64,000 bases of DNA from JAUVXJ01 sp034411995 (GTDB lineage: Bacteria > Chloroflexota > Anaerolineae > UBA7937 > B3-Chlor): assembly GCA_034411995.1 (NCBI GenBank), contig DAOUME010000005.1:62001-126000 (forward strand). Reading direction: 5' to 3'. This document shows, in pieces, positions 33,391-42,479 of this stretch. The stretch's first letter is position 1. Each line of letters opens with the position of its first letter. The position numbers and the translations under genes were made by a program. The notes under the pieces were generated by a model that was given only the letters and a program-made list of their open reading frames with translations, had not been told where the DNA came from and ran no database searches.

Positions 33391-35655
33391 ATGAACTCCT
33401 GTGGTCGATTGTGTGGGATCCTGGTGCTCTTGATTCTGGCGGGTTGTGCCGGGCCGGAGTCTCCGGCGTCTCCGCCATCTACGGTCGCGGCGACAGCGGC
33501 TGCGACCGCGACCCCATCTCCCCTCGTGGCTGGTGCATTAACTCCGCTCGTTTCACCCACTGCGACCAGCACGCCCACACCGCTGGTGCCCCTGCGGCTC
33601 TCCCTGGCCTGGCAGTATCCCACGGAGGAGATGTTGTGGTCGGTGGCCTCGGCGGATCTGGAAGGTGATGGGACCCAGGAGATCATCGCCGCCTCCTACG
33701 ACAAGTATGTCTACGCCTTGGCGCACGACGGCCGCCTGCTGTGGCGGTACCGCACGGGCGCTCCGACGTACTGCCTGGCGGTGGGCGACCTCGACGGGGA
33801 TGGCGGTGTGGAAGTAGTGGTCGGCGGCGATGACAACCAGGTGCGCGCGCTCCAGAAGGACGGCGAGCCGCTGTGGGAGTGGCAGACAGAGACCAGGGTG
33901 ACGAGCCTCCACGTGGGGGACGTGGACGGCGACGGGATGAAGGAGGTGCTGGCCGGTGGCTGGGACGGACGATTGTGGCTGCTGGGAGCTGAGGGGGAAC
34001 TGCGCTGGCGGTTGGAGAGCGGCGAGGGGTTATCCTTTGTCCAGTTGATCGATGTGGAGGGCGATGGGCGGCGGGAGGTTCTGGCCGGTCACCAGGGTGG
34101 ATTAGTGTCCCTCGTCGACGCCGACGGGAGCTTACGGTGGACCTACCGCACTGGTGGGCACGTCCGTGAGCTCGCTGCGGCCGACATAGACGGCGATGCA
34201 CGCGGGGAGATCATCGTGGGCTCGGCTGATGGGTGGCTCTACGTGCTGAGTGGGGAAGGCGATCTGGAGTGGAAGCGCTCGTTGGGGAACCCCGTGCTCA
34301 CCGTGGACGTGGCCGATCTAGACGGTGACGGGCGGGCCGAGATAGCGGCCGGCACAGGACCCCAGGCCCCGAAGATCTATTTGCTGAGCGACCATGGAGA
34401 GCCCAGGTGGACCTACGATGTCGCGAAGAGCGTGTGGGTGGTCCGGGCTGCTGACGTGGATGGAGATGGGAGGTCCGAGGTTCTCGCCGCAGGAGACGAC
34501 GGCATTCTCCGTATCCTGGACGAGTACGGTCGGCTGCGCGGTGGATATCAGACGGAGCGCAGGGTCCACGGGCTGAGTGTGGTCAGGGAGCCACTTGGGG
34601 AGTACCGGGAGATCGCGGTGCGCTCGGGGAACGACGTGTACCTCTTGACCATGGACGCCGCGGAGACTCAGTGGGAAGAACCCGAAGGGAAACCCGACGC
34701 GGATACCTTGCCGTCCTGGACAGGTCCGCTGCCAGGGTCGGCTGAGGGTGCGGAGGACCTCATCGAGCTGGTGGCCGTGGGTGACATGATGCTCTCCCGG
34801 AGCGTGGAGGAGCGAACTGAGGTCTTCGGGACCTCGTATCCGTTGGAGGCGGTGGCCGAAGTGCTGCGTGGTGCAGATGTCGCCATCGGCAATCTGGAGA
34901 GCCCTCTGTCGGTCACAGGTGAACCCCTGCAGAAAAGGTTCCTTTTCAGAGCGCATCCTGGCCACGCAGAGGCCCTGGCCTGGGCGGGCATCGATGTGGT
35001 GAGTTTGGCCAACAACCACCAACTGGACTACGGTGAGCAGGGCTTTGCGCAGACCCTGGAGGCGTTGCGCGAGGCGGGAGTGGCTCACGTAGGGGCAGGA
35101 CTCTCCTACGCGGAGGCGCACACCCCACTGATCCGGGAGGTCAAGGGCAGAAGAATAGCGTTTCTGGCCTACGCTGCCTCCCGTTGGAAGGGGTCCTCGG
35201 AGTTGCCCACGAGAGAGCTGGTCTCGTTCGCGGACTTGGCAACTATTCGAGAGGACGTGCGGCGGGCCGGAGAACTGGCGGACTTGGTGGTGGTGATCAT
35301 GCACCTGGGTACGGAGTATCAACGGTATCCCGACGAGGAGCAGCTAGCGGTATCCAGGACTGCCATCGAGGCTGGAGCATGCCTGGTCATAGGACATCAT
35401 CCTCACCTCGTGCAGGCGGTCGAGCCGCATGGCGAAGGCTTCGTCGCCTACAGCCTGGGTGACTTCGTCTTCGACATCGACGTGGGGGAAGCAACACGCT
35501 ACGGATCCATACTACGGGTTCTACTTGGAGATGAGGGGGTGCAAGCCATCGACCTGATTCCCGTGCGCATCGTGGACGACGTGCAGCCGCGCTTCCTGGC
35601 CGGGGAAGACGGTCTTCCGGTGGTCACAGAGGTCTTCAGAGCTTCTCCCAGGTAA
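33391..35655 (+). CDS. Lipoprotein: FG-GAP/PQQ-like beta-propeller fused to CapA domain
   Basis: A short signal ends in LAGC (Cys19 anchor), followed by a Thr/Ala/Pro-rich linker (to about residue 70). Residues about 75-430 are seven or so repeats with Ca-binding-like loops DxDGDG (GDLDGDGGVEV, GDVDGDGMKEV, ADIDGDARGEI, ADLDGDGRAEI, ADVDGDGRSEV) and a following LLW/LRW strand, expected to fold as a beta-propeller. Residues about 462-754 are a CapA (poly-gamma-glutamate synthesis, calcineurin-fold) domain: GDMMLSR, NLESPLS, SLANNHQLDYG, GHHPHLVQ, YSLGDFVFD. The enzyme should act on the outer face. Substrate unknown; CapA homologues handle polyglutamate chains. Confidence 0.85.
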   Translation: MNSCGRLCGILVLLILAGCAGPESPASPPSTVAATAAATATPSPLVAGALTPLVSPTATSTPTPLVPLRLSLAWQYPTEEMLWSVASADLEGDGTQEIIAASYDKYVYALAHDGRLLWRYRTGAPTYCLAVGDLDGDGGVEVVVGGDDNQVRALQKDGEPLWEWQTETRVTSLHVGDVDGDGMKEVLAGGWDGRLWLLGAEGELRWRLESGEGLSFVQLIDVEGDGRREVLAGHQGGLVSLVDADGSLRWTYRTGGHVRELAAADIDGDARGEIIVGSADGWLYVLSGEGDLEWKRSLGNPVLTVDVADLDGDGRAEIAAGTGPQAPKIYLLSDHGEPRWTYDVAKSVWVVRAADVDGDGRSEVLAAGDDGILRILDEYGRLRGGYQTERRVHGLSVVREPLGEYREIAVRSGNDVYLLTMDAAETQWEEPEGKPDADTLPSWTGPLPGSAEGAEDLIELVAVGDMMLSRSVEERTEVFGTSYPLEAVAEVLRGADVAIGNLESPLSVTGEPLQKRFLFRAHPGHAEALAWAGIDVVSLANNHQLDYGEQGFAQTLEALREAGVAHVGAGLSYAEAHTPLIREVKGRRIAFLAYAASRWKGSSELPTRELVSFADLATIREDVRRAGELADLVVVIMHLGTEYQRYPDEEQLAVSRTAIEAGACLVIGHHPHLVQAVEPHGEGFVAYSLGDFVFDIDVGEATRYGSILRVLLGDEGVQAIDLIPVRIVDDVQPRFLAGEDGLPVVTEVFRASPR

Positions 35656-35806
35656 TCCTGTCCTGGATGGAATACTGTTTCGCCGGTCAGGCAACAGCCA
35701 GGGCAGAAGTCGAGCCGGCTACCACCAAACCGAGGGCTGGCCTCAGTGCGCCAGCCGTGCTCCTGCGACAGTCCTCCAGGCTGTGGGGAAGCGAGCGTCG
35801 ACCGGC

Positions 35807-35835
35807 TTGACCGCCCCAGATGGCTACACTACAAT
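35807..35835 (+). promoter_or_regulatory. Promoter of the peptidase-CapA operon
   Basis: TTGACC (35807-35812), 17-bp spacer, TACAAT (35830-35835), about 28 bp before the ATG at 35864. Confidence 0.7.
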
Positions 35836-35863
35836 ATGCCAGGAGTCACGCGGAGGCGGGGTC

Positions 35864-37663
35864 ATGGCCAGCCTTGGCCAGTTGTTCAAAGACGCGCGGG
35901 AGAGAAAAGGTAGCTCCTTTGGGGAGATAGAGGCCGCCACTGGCCTGTGGCCAGAATACGTGAGGGCCCTGGAAAGTGGCGACTACTCGAAATTCGCCAG
36001 CGCAGGCCACCTCAGGAGCGCGCTGCGACTCTATGCGCGCTACCTGAACCTGGATGTGAGAGAGGTTCTGGCCCTGTGGGAGCAGACGCCTTCCAGCACC
36101 CAGCCTCCCGTACATGAAACGAAGGGCGATTCGCCGGGGGCCTGGTACCAGACGCTGACCATCGCCTTGGCAGCCCTGCTCACTGTGGGCGTCTGTGCGG
36201 TGGCGGGGTTCTACACCTCCGAGTGGCTGCTGGCGCGGGGGTCCACGGAGATTGTCTCCGAGGCCACAGTACCAGGCGGCACCATTCTTATCCCACCACC
36301 GACTCCCGTTCCATCCCCATCGGCCTATTTGCCCATCGACAGCACCTCCATACCCCGCTACGTGATCACCGCAACTCTCGACTACACCGGTCACAGCCTC
36401 GCCGCTGAGGAGAGGGTAGACTATGCCAATCTTACGGGAGAGATGCTGAGCGACATCGTGCTCAACGTATTCCCAAACCACGAACCCGAGGTCTTTACGC
36501 TGAATAGCCTCAGCCTGGAGTTCGGCACTGGACCGAAGCCAGCGGTGCACAGCCTGGAGGGCATGGTCTTGCGCGCGCCCCTCCCGGAGGAGCTGGAACC
36601 CGGGCAGGTGGTCACGCTGTTTCTCGATTTCACCGTGGACCTGCCTTACATAGACCCACAGGACAGCTTCGTCGCCGGCAGCCTTGGCTGGTCGGAGCGC
36701 GCCGTCGACGTTGGGCACTGGTATCCCGTCCTGGCACCTCTCCTGCCTGGAGAGGGTTGGTACACCTTTGACTACTATCCCGTCGGCGACCCATACGTGG
36801 TGGAAGAAGCAGAGTACGACGTCCGCATCCAGGCTCCCGAAGGGGTGACCGTGGTGGGCGGCGGAGAAGAAGAACGAGAGGGGAATTGGTGGCACTACCG
36901 TATCCCCCAGGCCCGTTCCTTTGCCTTCGCCGCCAGCAACCAGTACGTGTCTCAGAGCATAGAGGGTCCGGACGTCACTGTGATCTCCTACTACTTCCCG
37001 GAGCACGAGCTCGCCGGGGTGGATGTGGCTCAGGTGGCCGCCGAAGCAATGGAGACCTACGGTCAGGAGTTCGGTGTGCCGTATCCTTACGGAGACTACC
37101 GGGTGGCGGAGAGCGAGTTCGCTGGCGGGATGGAGTTTTCCGCGGTGTCCTTCCTGGGCTCGTTATGGTACGAGACGTATCCAGGCGGTGTGCGCTCGCA
37201 GTTGATCTCCTTGCTGGTCCACGAGGTGTCCCACCAGTGGTGGTATGGCCTGGTGGGGAGCGACCAGGTGAGGGAGCCGTGGCTCGACGAGGCGTTGGCT
37301 ACCTTCAGTGAGTCCATCTTCTACGAATTGAGGTATCCTCACGATGATCTATGGTTGTGGGACTTCGAGGTCCTGAACTGGCCGCCGGGTGGGCCCATAG
37401 ATGGTTCTATCTACGACTATGCGGACGAGGCCTCGTACATGAATGCGGTGTATCGCACGGGCGCGCTGTTCCTGGCTGATCTACGGCAGGCCGTGGGGGC
37501 CGAGCAGTTCCAGGCTTTCCTCAAGGATTACTGTCAGACGCAGAGCCACGCGCTCAGCAACTCCGCGGATTTCTTCACCATCCTCTCGCGGCACACCGAC
37601 GAAGACCTGTCGATGCTCCTGGAGGAGTACTTCGCCCGGCCGCCTGGCGAGGCAGCACCGTGA
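35864..37663 (+). CDS. RodZ-like HTH, membrane helix and M1-family metallopeptidase fusion
   Basis: Residues 1-75 form a RodZ-type helix-turn-helix (LGQLFKDARERKGSSFGEIEAATGL ... YLNLDVREVL, here shortened). One membrane helix follows at about 97-122, then a Pro-rich linker. The outer part is an M1-like gluzincin: FAGGMEFSA stands where the GxMEN substrate loop is expected, and His453-Glu454-xx-His457 with Glu476 (HEVSHQWW, 18 residues, LDEALA) gives a complete zinc site. So the protein would sense or dock inside and cleave peptides outside. ATG 35864 is chosen for GGAGGCGGGG ahead and the promoter position. The next gene starts within its stop codon (GTGA). Confidence 0.82.
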   Translation: MASLGQLFKDARERKGSSFGEIEAATGLWPEYVRALESGDYSKFASAGHLRSALRLYARYLNLDVREVLALWEQTPSSTQPPVHETKGDSPGAWYQTLTIALAALLTVGVCAVAGFYTSEWLLARGSTEIVSEATVPGGTILIPPPTPVPSPSAYLPIDSTSIPRYVITATLDYTGHSLAAEERVDYANLTGEMLSDIVLNVFPNHEPEVFTLNSLSLEFGTGPKPAVHSLEGMVLRAPLPEELEPGQVVTLFLDFTVDLPYIDPQDSFVAGSLGWSERAVDVGHWYPVLAPLLPGEGWYTFDYYPVGDPYVVEEAEYDVRIQAPEGVTVVGGGEEEREGNWWHYRIPQARSFAFAASNQYVSQSIEGPDVTVISYYFPEHELAGVDVAQVAAEAMETYGQEFGVPYPYGDYRVAESEFAGGMEFSAVSFLGSLWYETYPGGVRSQLISLLVHEVSHQWWYGLVGSDQVREPWLDEALATFSESIFYELRYPHDDLWLWDFEVLNWPPGGPIDGSIYDYADEASYMNAVYRTGALFLADLRQAVGAEQFQAFLKDYCQTQSHALSNSADFFTILSRHTDEDLSMLLEEYFARPPGEAAP

Positions 37664-40482
37664 AGGTGCCTGTGCGGCGGATCCTCAGTCTCGCCGCGCT
37701 GTGCGTCCTGCTGCCCACCGGCCCTTCGGCATGCGGCCCAGACGCGGTCGAGCCTGCAACCGGCACCCAGGGGGAGATGCCCACCGTTACCACCTACCTG
37801 ACCCCCGGTCCGTGCCTGGTGATCCAGCGCGACCTGTGGCAGGAGAAAGAGGCGTTTTTCACCACGCTCCGGAGTCTGTATCCGTCTTGTTCGGCGGGCC
37901 CTGTAGAGAACGCCGCCCTGGCGAGGGCACTGCTCGACTCTGGCCAGGCCGAGCTGGCCGTTCTCAGTGGCCCGGCCCCCGAGCCCGGCGCCACGCTCCT
38001 GCGCAGCGAGCCTTTCGTCTTCGTCACCCACGTGACCAGTCCCCTGGAGGATGCTCCGTTTCAGTGGTTGCGGAGTCTCTTCAGCGAGGGAGGCCAGTAC
38101 AGGACAGTGGTGGTGGGCGATGGGATGGCGACCATGGAGCTGCTGGGCATCGATCATCTCGAGACCCAGGCGCTCTACGTCTCCTCCTGGGGCGAGGCCA
38201 GGGAACTGGTGCAAGGCAGCCGTGGTCTCGTCTCCCTGCTGCCCTGGAGTGAGGTAGGGCCGCAGGTTCGCGCCCTGCCCATCGACGGCAGCAGCCTGAT
38301 CGAATGGGATCCGGATAACTACCCGTATCAGCGACGCTGGTGGCTGGCGGGCGACTCCGACGCGCATCCTGAGCTGTCCCAGGCTCTGCTTGAGGGACTG
38401 CAGGCTGACGTGGAACCTGTGGTGAGCCTGGTGGCGGTGGGCGACGTGATGCTGGGCCGGGGAGTGGGCAGCCTCGTCGCGGCCAACTCACCATTCTACC
38501 CTTTCTCCGCGACGAGGGACCTGACGAGCCAGGCAGACCTGGCCTTTGGCAACCTGGAGAGCCCCATCACTACGCGAGGGTTCCCCCAAGGTGGAATCGC
38601 CCTGCGCAGCAGGCCTGAGGTGGTCGAGGGTCTCAGCCAGGCGGGGTTCGATGTCCTCTCACTGGCCAACAACCACATCGACGACTACGGGCCCGTCGGT
38701 TTGCTGGACACGATGTCCTACCTGGATGGCGAAGGCATCGCTTATGTGGGTGTGGGTGATGAAGGTGGCGAGGGCCAATCAGCGGTGACCCTGGAGGTCA
38801 AAGGCCTCAGAATCGCCTTTCTGGCTTACAACCACGTTGGTCTCCCCGAGGAGACCTTCACAGAGGAGGGCGTGAGCGGACCGGCGTGGCTCGAGCCCGA
38901 TTTGGCTTATGCCGACGTCGTCGAAGCCGCTGAGGATGCTGACTTCGTGGTGGTGTCTCTACACTGGGGAGAGGAGTACTCGCCCCTGCCCGAGGAGTGG
39001 CAACGAGAGGTGGCGCGCGGTATGCTGGACGCGGGCGCCGGTCTGGTGATCGGACATCATCCTCACGTGGTGGGAGCCGTGGCTTTCGAAGAACGGGGCT
39101 TCGTGGCCTATAGCCTGGGCAACTTCGTGTTCGATCAGCCCTTCTCCCCAGAGACGCAGCAAGGATTGGCGCTTCTCAGTCTGATAGATCGTACCGGGTT
39201 GAAACAGATACGACTGCTTCCGGTACGGATCGAGGCCGGGCAACCGGGCGTTCTGCCGCCAGCGGAGGCCAGATCTATCCTCTCGAAAGCCTTCGAGGTC
39301 AGTGATGCGTGGCGTGATCTTCCCGGGGGCATGCAGACGCCGACGTATGGGTCCGAGCGATCCGAGGGGCTGGAGGTGGTGTGGTTTCGAGCATCTGGTG
39401 AACGACCAAGGGCCGTCCGTGCCTGTGACCTGGACGGGGACCAAAGGCCCGAGATCGCCGTGGGTGCAGGATCGCCAGGCCGCGCCAGTGCCATCTATGC
39501 GCTAGACGCTGAGGGAGCGGTCGTGTGGGAGAGCGGCCTTCAGGGTCAGGTGAATGATCTCGAGTGTGGAGACGTGGATGGCGATGGCACGAACGAGATC
39601 CTGGTGGCAACGGGCCTGCTGAACGAACCGGGAGAGGTGGTCACGCTGGATTCGCGGGGGCAGATGCGCTGGAGCTTCGGCACGGAAGCCAGCGTGCTGG
39701 ATGTAGAGCCTGGCAACACAGATGGGAAAATGGTGTGGCCAGTGGTAGCTGGAGAGTGGGGTGCTTTCGGGGATACCGTCTATGCCCTCAACGGCGATGG
39801 CAGCCAACGATGGAAACGCCCGACGGATGGGTCTGTGCAGTGCGTCAAGGTCGGTGATCTGGATGGAGATGGGAGCGAGGAGGTGATCGTGGGTGCCGAC
39901 GACGTGTACGTGCTGAGTAGTGATGGGACGTTGCGCTGGAGGTACCCCAGTGGCGGCTACGTGCGACATCTGCTCCTCGGGCTGCCGACCAACGACCAAA
40001 CCGGCCTGGTTCTGGCCCTCATCGGCTACCCTGCGCCTTCGATCGTGGCCCTGGAAGCGCAGGGGAGTCTCTCGTGGCGATTCGACCTGCCAGCCTCTCC
40101 CACCGCTGCCGTCTTGACCGGGATATCCGACCACGACGAGCAGTATCTGTTGGCGGGATCAGCGGACGGGACAGTGTGCAGTCTGACCAGGGATGGCTCG
40201 TTACGCTGGCAGGCCGGGATGGGAGGTCCGGTGAGTGACGTGGCGCTGGGCGACGTGAACGCCGATGGTGTCAGCGAGGTGGTGGTAGGAACGGGAGACT
40301 CGTTCTCCTCCGGAGGCGTCTACGTTCTGGACATCTCTACCGGCGCTGTGCTAGGATTCTACGAGGAAAGGGACGGGGTTGGCGCGTTGGACGTAGCAGA
40401 GCTGGATGGACAGGCAGGGGAGGAGATCGTGTCGGGTTCAGCCAGCGGTGAGATCACACTCTTGCGGTGGGTCCAGCAGTGA
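37660..40482 (+). CDS. Exported protein: solute-binding-like domain, CapA domain, FG-GAP propeller
   Basis: The 940-residue protein has a signal peptide with a possible lipid-anchor Cys25 (atypical PSAC). Residues about 45-240 look like a phosphate-binding-protein-like (type 2 periplasmic) domain. CapA follows at about 255-535 (GDVMLGRG, NLESPIT, SLANNHIDDYG, GHHPHVVG, YSLGNFVFD). Residues about 575-940 hold FG-GAP-like repeats (CDLDGDQRPEI, GDVDGDGTNEI, GDLDGDGSEEV, GDVNADGVSEV). The order CapA-propeller is the reverse of the gene at 33391. The GTG start overlaps the upstream stop, and the downstream GTG overlaps its own stop. Confidence 0.8.
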   Translation: MKVPVRRILSLAALCVLLPTGPSACGPDAVEPATGTQGEMPTVTTYLTPGPCLVIQRDLWQEKEAFFTTLRSLYPSCSAGPVENAALARALLDSGQAELAVLSGPAPEPGATLLRSEPFVFVTHVTSPLEDAPFQWLRSLFSEGGQYRTVVVGDGMATMELLGIDHLETQALYVSSWGEARELVQGSRGLVSLLPWSEVGPQVRALPIDGSSLIEWDPDNYPYQRRWWLAGDSDAHPELSQALLEGLQADVEPVVSLVAVGDVMLGRGVGSLVAANSPFYPFSATRDLTSQADLAFGNLESPITTRGFPQGGIALRSRPEVVEGLSQAGFDVLSLANNHIDDYGPVGLLDTMSYLDGEGIAYVGVGDEGGEGQSAVTLEVKGLRIAFLAYNHVGLPEETFTEEGVSGPAWLEPDLAYADVVEAAEDADFVVVSLHWGEEYSPLPEEWQREVARGMLDAGAGLVIGHHPHVVGAVAFEERGFVAYSLGNFVFDQPFSPETQQGLALLSLIDRTGLKQIRLLPVRIEAGQPGVLPPAEARSILSKAFEVSDAWRDLPGGMQTPTYGSERSEGLEVVWFRASGERPRAVRACDLDGDQRPEIAVGAGSPGRASAIYALDAEGAVVWESGLQGQVNDLECGDVDGDGTNEILVATGLLNEPGEVVTLDSRGQMRWSFGTEASVLDVEPGNTDGKMVWPVVAGEWGAFGDTVYALNGDGSQRWKRPTDGSVQCVKVGDLDGDGSEEVIVGADDVYVLSSDGTLRWRYPSGGYVRHLLLGLPTNDQTGLVLALIGYPAPSIVALEAQGSLSWRFDLPASPTAAVLTGISDHDEQYLLAGSADGTVCSLTRDGSLRWQAGMGGPVSDVALGDVNADGVSEVVVGTGDSFSSGGVYVLDISTGAVLGFYEERDGVGALDVAELDGQAGEEIVSGSASGEITLLRWVQQ

Positions 40483-41393
40483 CGAGGATGTGGGTTTCTT
40501 GTCGCTGGATTCTCTGTCTCGCCATCGTCACCACGCTGGCCGGGTGCGCACAGGCAGGGGTCACTGCTCCCATCGAACAAACGAGCGATGAGACGGTGTC
40601 TTCCGTCCCCAGTCCAACAGCGCGAGCCACAGGCACGGCGACCCTCGCACCTGCTGAGACGCCCACGCCATCACCGCAAGCGTGCGAGTTGTTGGGCAAG
40701 TCCTGGGAGGGGCGCTCCATCGTCGCGTACCGCTTCGGCACTGGTCCCCGCAAGGTGGTTCTCGTGGGTGACATCCACGGGGGCACCGAGGAGAATACTC
40801 ATCGGTTGGCGCTGGAGATGATCGCCTACTTCCAGGAGAATGTGGACGAGATACTACCTGAGGTTACCTTGTGGATCATACCTACCGCCAATCCTGATGG
40901 ATTGGCGAACGACACACGCCGCAACGCGCACATGGTGGATCTCAACCGCAATGCGGACACGGATAGTGACTCGTGTGCGGAGAACGACTGGGCTCAGGAC
41001 ACGTATACGACTGAGACGATCATCGAGGGTGGTGGTGGACCCTACCCCTTCTCTGAGGTGGAGACGCGGTTGCTCCGGGATTTCCTCCGGGATGCCGAAG
41101 TGGCGGTGTTCTATCACAGCATGGCAGGCCAGATCTTCGTCACCTCCTGCGCCGATCATGCTCCTTCCGAAAGGTTGGCCCGGCGGCTATCGGAAGCCAC
41201 AGGCTATCCCTTCGACGAGGAGGGCTGGACGTCCTACCCGGTGACAGGAGCTATCGTGGACTACCTGGCCTACCAGGGCGTGGCTGCAGCCGAGGTGGAG
41301 CTGACGACGAAGGTGGATACCGAACTCGAAAGGAACCTGGCCGGTGTGAGAGCGGTCCTGTTATCGCTGGACGAGATAGCTTCCTTGCCTTGA
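40479..41393 (+). CDS. M14-family zinc carboxypeptidase-like lipoprotein
   Basis: The signal ends in LAGC (Cys23), then a Thr/Pro-rich linker. The catalytic part resembles MpaA-type M14 peptidases: GDIHGGTEENT (zinc His and Glu), PTANPDGLANDTRRNAHMVDLNRN, YHSMAG (third His) and a late Glu in AAEVELTTK. It should cleave a C-terminal residue or peptide amide, for instance on cell-wall peptides or polyglutamate, outside the membrane. GTG 40479 lies in the upstream stop codon (GTGA), the same coupling as at 37660. era follows 40 bp later. Confidence 0.82.
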   Translation: MTRMWVSCRWILCLAIVTTLAGCAQAGVTAPIEQTSDETVSSVPSPTARATGTATLAPAETPTPSPQACELLGKSWEGRSIVAYRFGTGPRKVVLVGDIHGGTEENTHRLALEMIAYFQENVDEILPEVTLWIIPTANPDGLANDTRRNAHMVDLNRNADTDSDSCAENDWAQDTYTTETIIEGGGGPYPFSEVETRLLRDFLRDAEVAVFYHSMAGQIFVTSCADHAPSERLARRLSEATGYPFDEEGWTSYPVTGAIVDYLAYQGVAAAEVELTTKVDTELERNLAGVRAVLLSLDEIASLP

Positions 41394-41433
41394 GCTAGAG
41401 CGCTGCGGCCATGGGTCGGGAGGTCTGAAGAAC

Positions 41434-42372
41434 GTGGAAGGTGCACTTCAGAAGGATCTGCCTGAAGGCTATCGATCTGGTTTCGTGGCTGTTCTGGGTA
41501 AGCCCAACGTGGGCAAGTCGACCTTGATCAACAGCTACGTGGGTCAGAAGGTAGCCATCGTCTCACCCAAGCCTCAGACCACGCGCCGCAGGCTGCGAGG
41601 GATACTGACCTTGCCCGCGGCGCAGATCGTATTCGTAGATACACCTGGCATCCATGTGCCTCGCCACAAGCTCGGCGAATACATGGTGGAGACTGCGGTG
41701 AGGGCGATTCCCGACGCCGACGTGGTGTTGTTCGTGGTGGACCTGTCGGGCCCACCAGGGGACGAAGACCGGAAGTTGGCCGAGTTGATCGAGGAACGTG
41801 CGGTCAGCCCCTGTGTTCTGGTCATGAACAAGGTTGACCTCGTCTCGCCGGCAGAGGTGGAGGTCCGGCAGGAGGCGTATCTGGGTCTGGCCGGCGGCCA
41901 GCAATCGATCACGCTGTCCGCCACGGAGGGGCGCAACCGGGACCTGTTGCTCGATTTGATCCTCGGGCACTTGCCCCCTGGCCCTCAGTTGTATCCGCCA
42001 GACCAGGTCACCGACCAGCCTCTGCGGTTCATGGCCGCGGAGCTGATTCGAGAGCAGGTTCTGGTCCATCTGCATCATGAGGTGCCTCACGGGATCGCAG
42101 TGGTGGTGGAGGAGTTCAAGGAGCGACGTGAGGATCTGACCCACATCGAAGCTACGGTCTACGTGGCCAAGGAAAGCCAGAAGGGCATCGTGATCGGCAA
42201 GGGTGGGAAGATGCTCAAGCGCATCGGCCAGGCAGCGAGGGGAGAGATACAAAGCCTGCTGGGTAGCCAGGTATACCTCGAACTCTGGGTCAAGGTCCGC
42301 AAGGGATGGCCTCGGGATGAGGCGGCGTTGCGCCACCTGGGGTTCGTCCTGCCCAAGGGACAGGAAGAGTAG
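41434..42372 (+). CDS. era: GTPase Era
   Basis: Era binds the 3' end of 16S rRNA and assists 30S assembly. G1 is GKPNVGKST, G3 DTPG, G4 NKVD, and the C-terminal KH domain carries GIVIGKGGKMLKRIG. The 312-residue length is normal. The GTG start follows GGGAGGTC at good spacing. It sits 40 bp after the M14 peptidase gene, so it may share the long transcript starting at 35807. Confidence 0.95.
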   Translation: MEGALQKDLPEGYRSGFVAVLGKPNVGKSTLINSYVGQKVAIVSPKPQTTRRRLRGILTLPAAQIVFVDTPGIHVPRHKLGEYMVETAVRAIPDADVVLFVVDLSGPPGDEDRKLAELIEERAVSPCVLVMNKVDLVSPAEVEVRQEAYLGLAGGQQSITLSATEGRNRDLLLDLILGHLPPGPQLYPPDQVTDQPLRFMAAELIREQVLVHLHHEVPHGIAVVVEEFKERREDLTHIEATVYVAKESQKGIVIGKGGKMLKRIGQAARGEIQSLLGSQVYLELWVKVRKGWPRDEAALRHLGFVLPKGQEE

Positions 42373-42393
42373 CGACGCGGCCGCGAGCGTGGG

Positions 42394-42422
42394 TGGACAG
42401 CCAGAGCCCGGCCTGCTATAAT
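42394..42422 (+). promoter_or_regulatory. Promoter of the DUF3795-HD gene
   Basis: TGGACA (42394-42399), 17-bp spacer, TATAAT (42417-42422), about 58 bp before the ATG at 42480. Confidence 0.7.
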
Positions 42423-42479
42423 GCCGGGGTGGCGCATTGGTCGTATCTGGCCGAGACTCACCTACGGTCGGGGGAGGGG

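Noticed and set aside
33391..40482. The two CapA genes as a recent tandem duplication
   Set aside because: Domain order differs and the repeats are clearly diverged, with a peptidase gene between them, so recent duplication is not supported.
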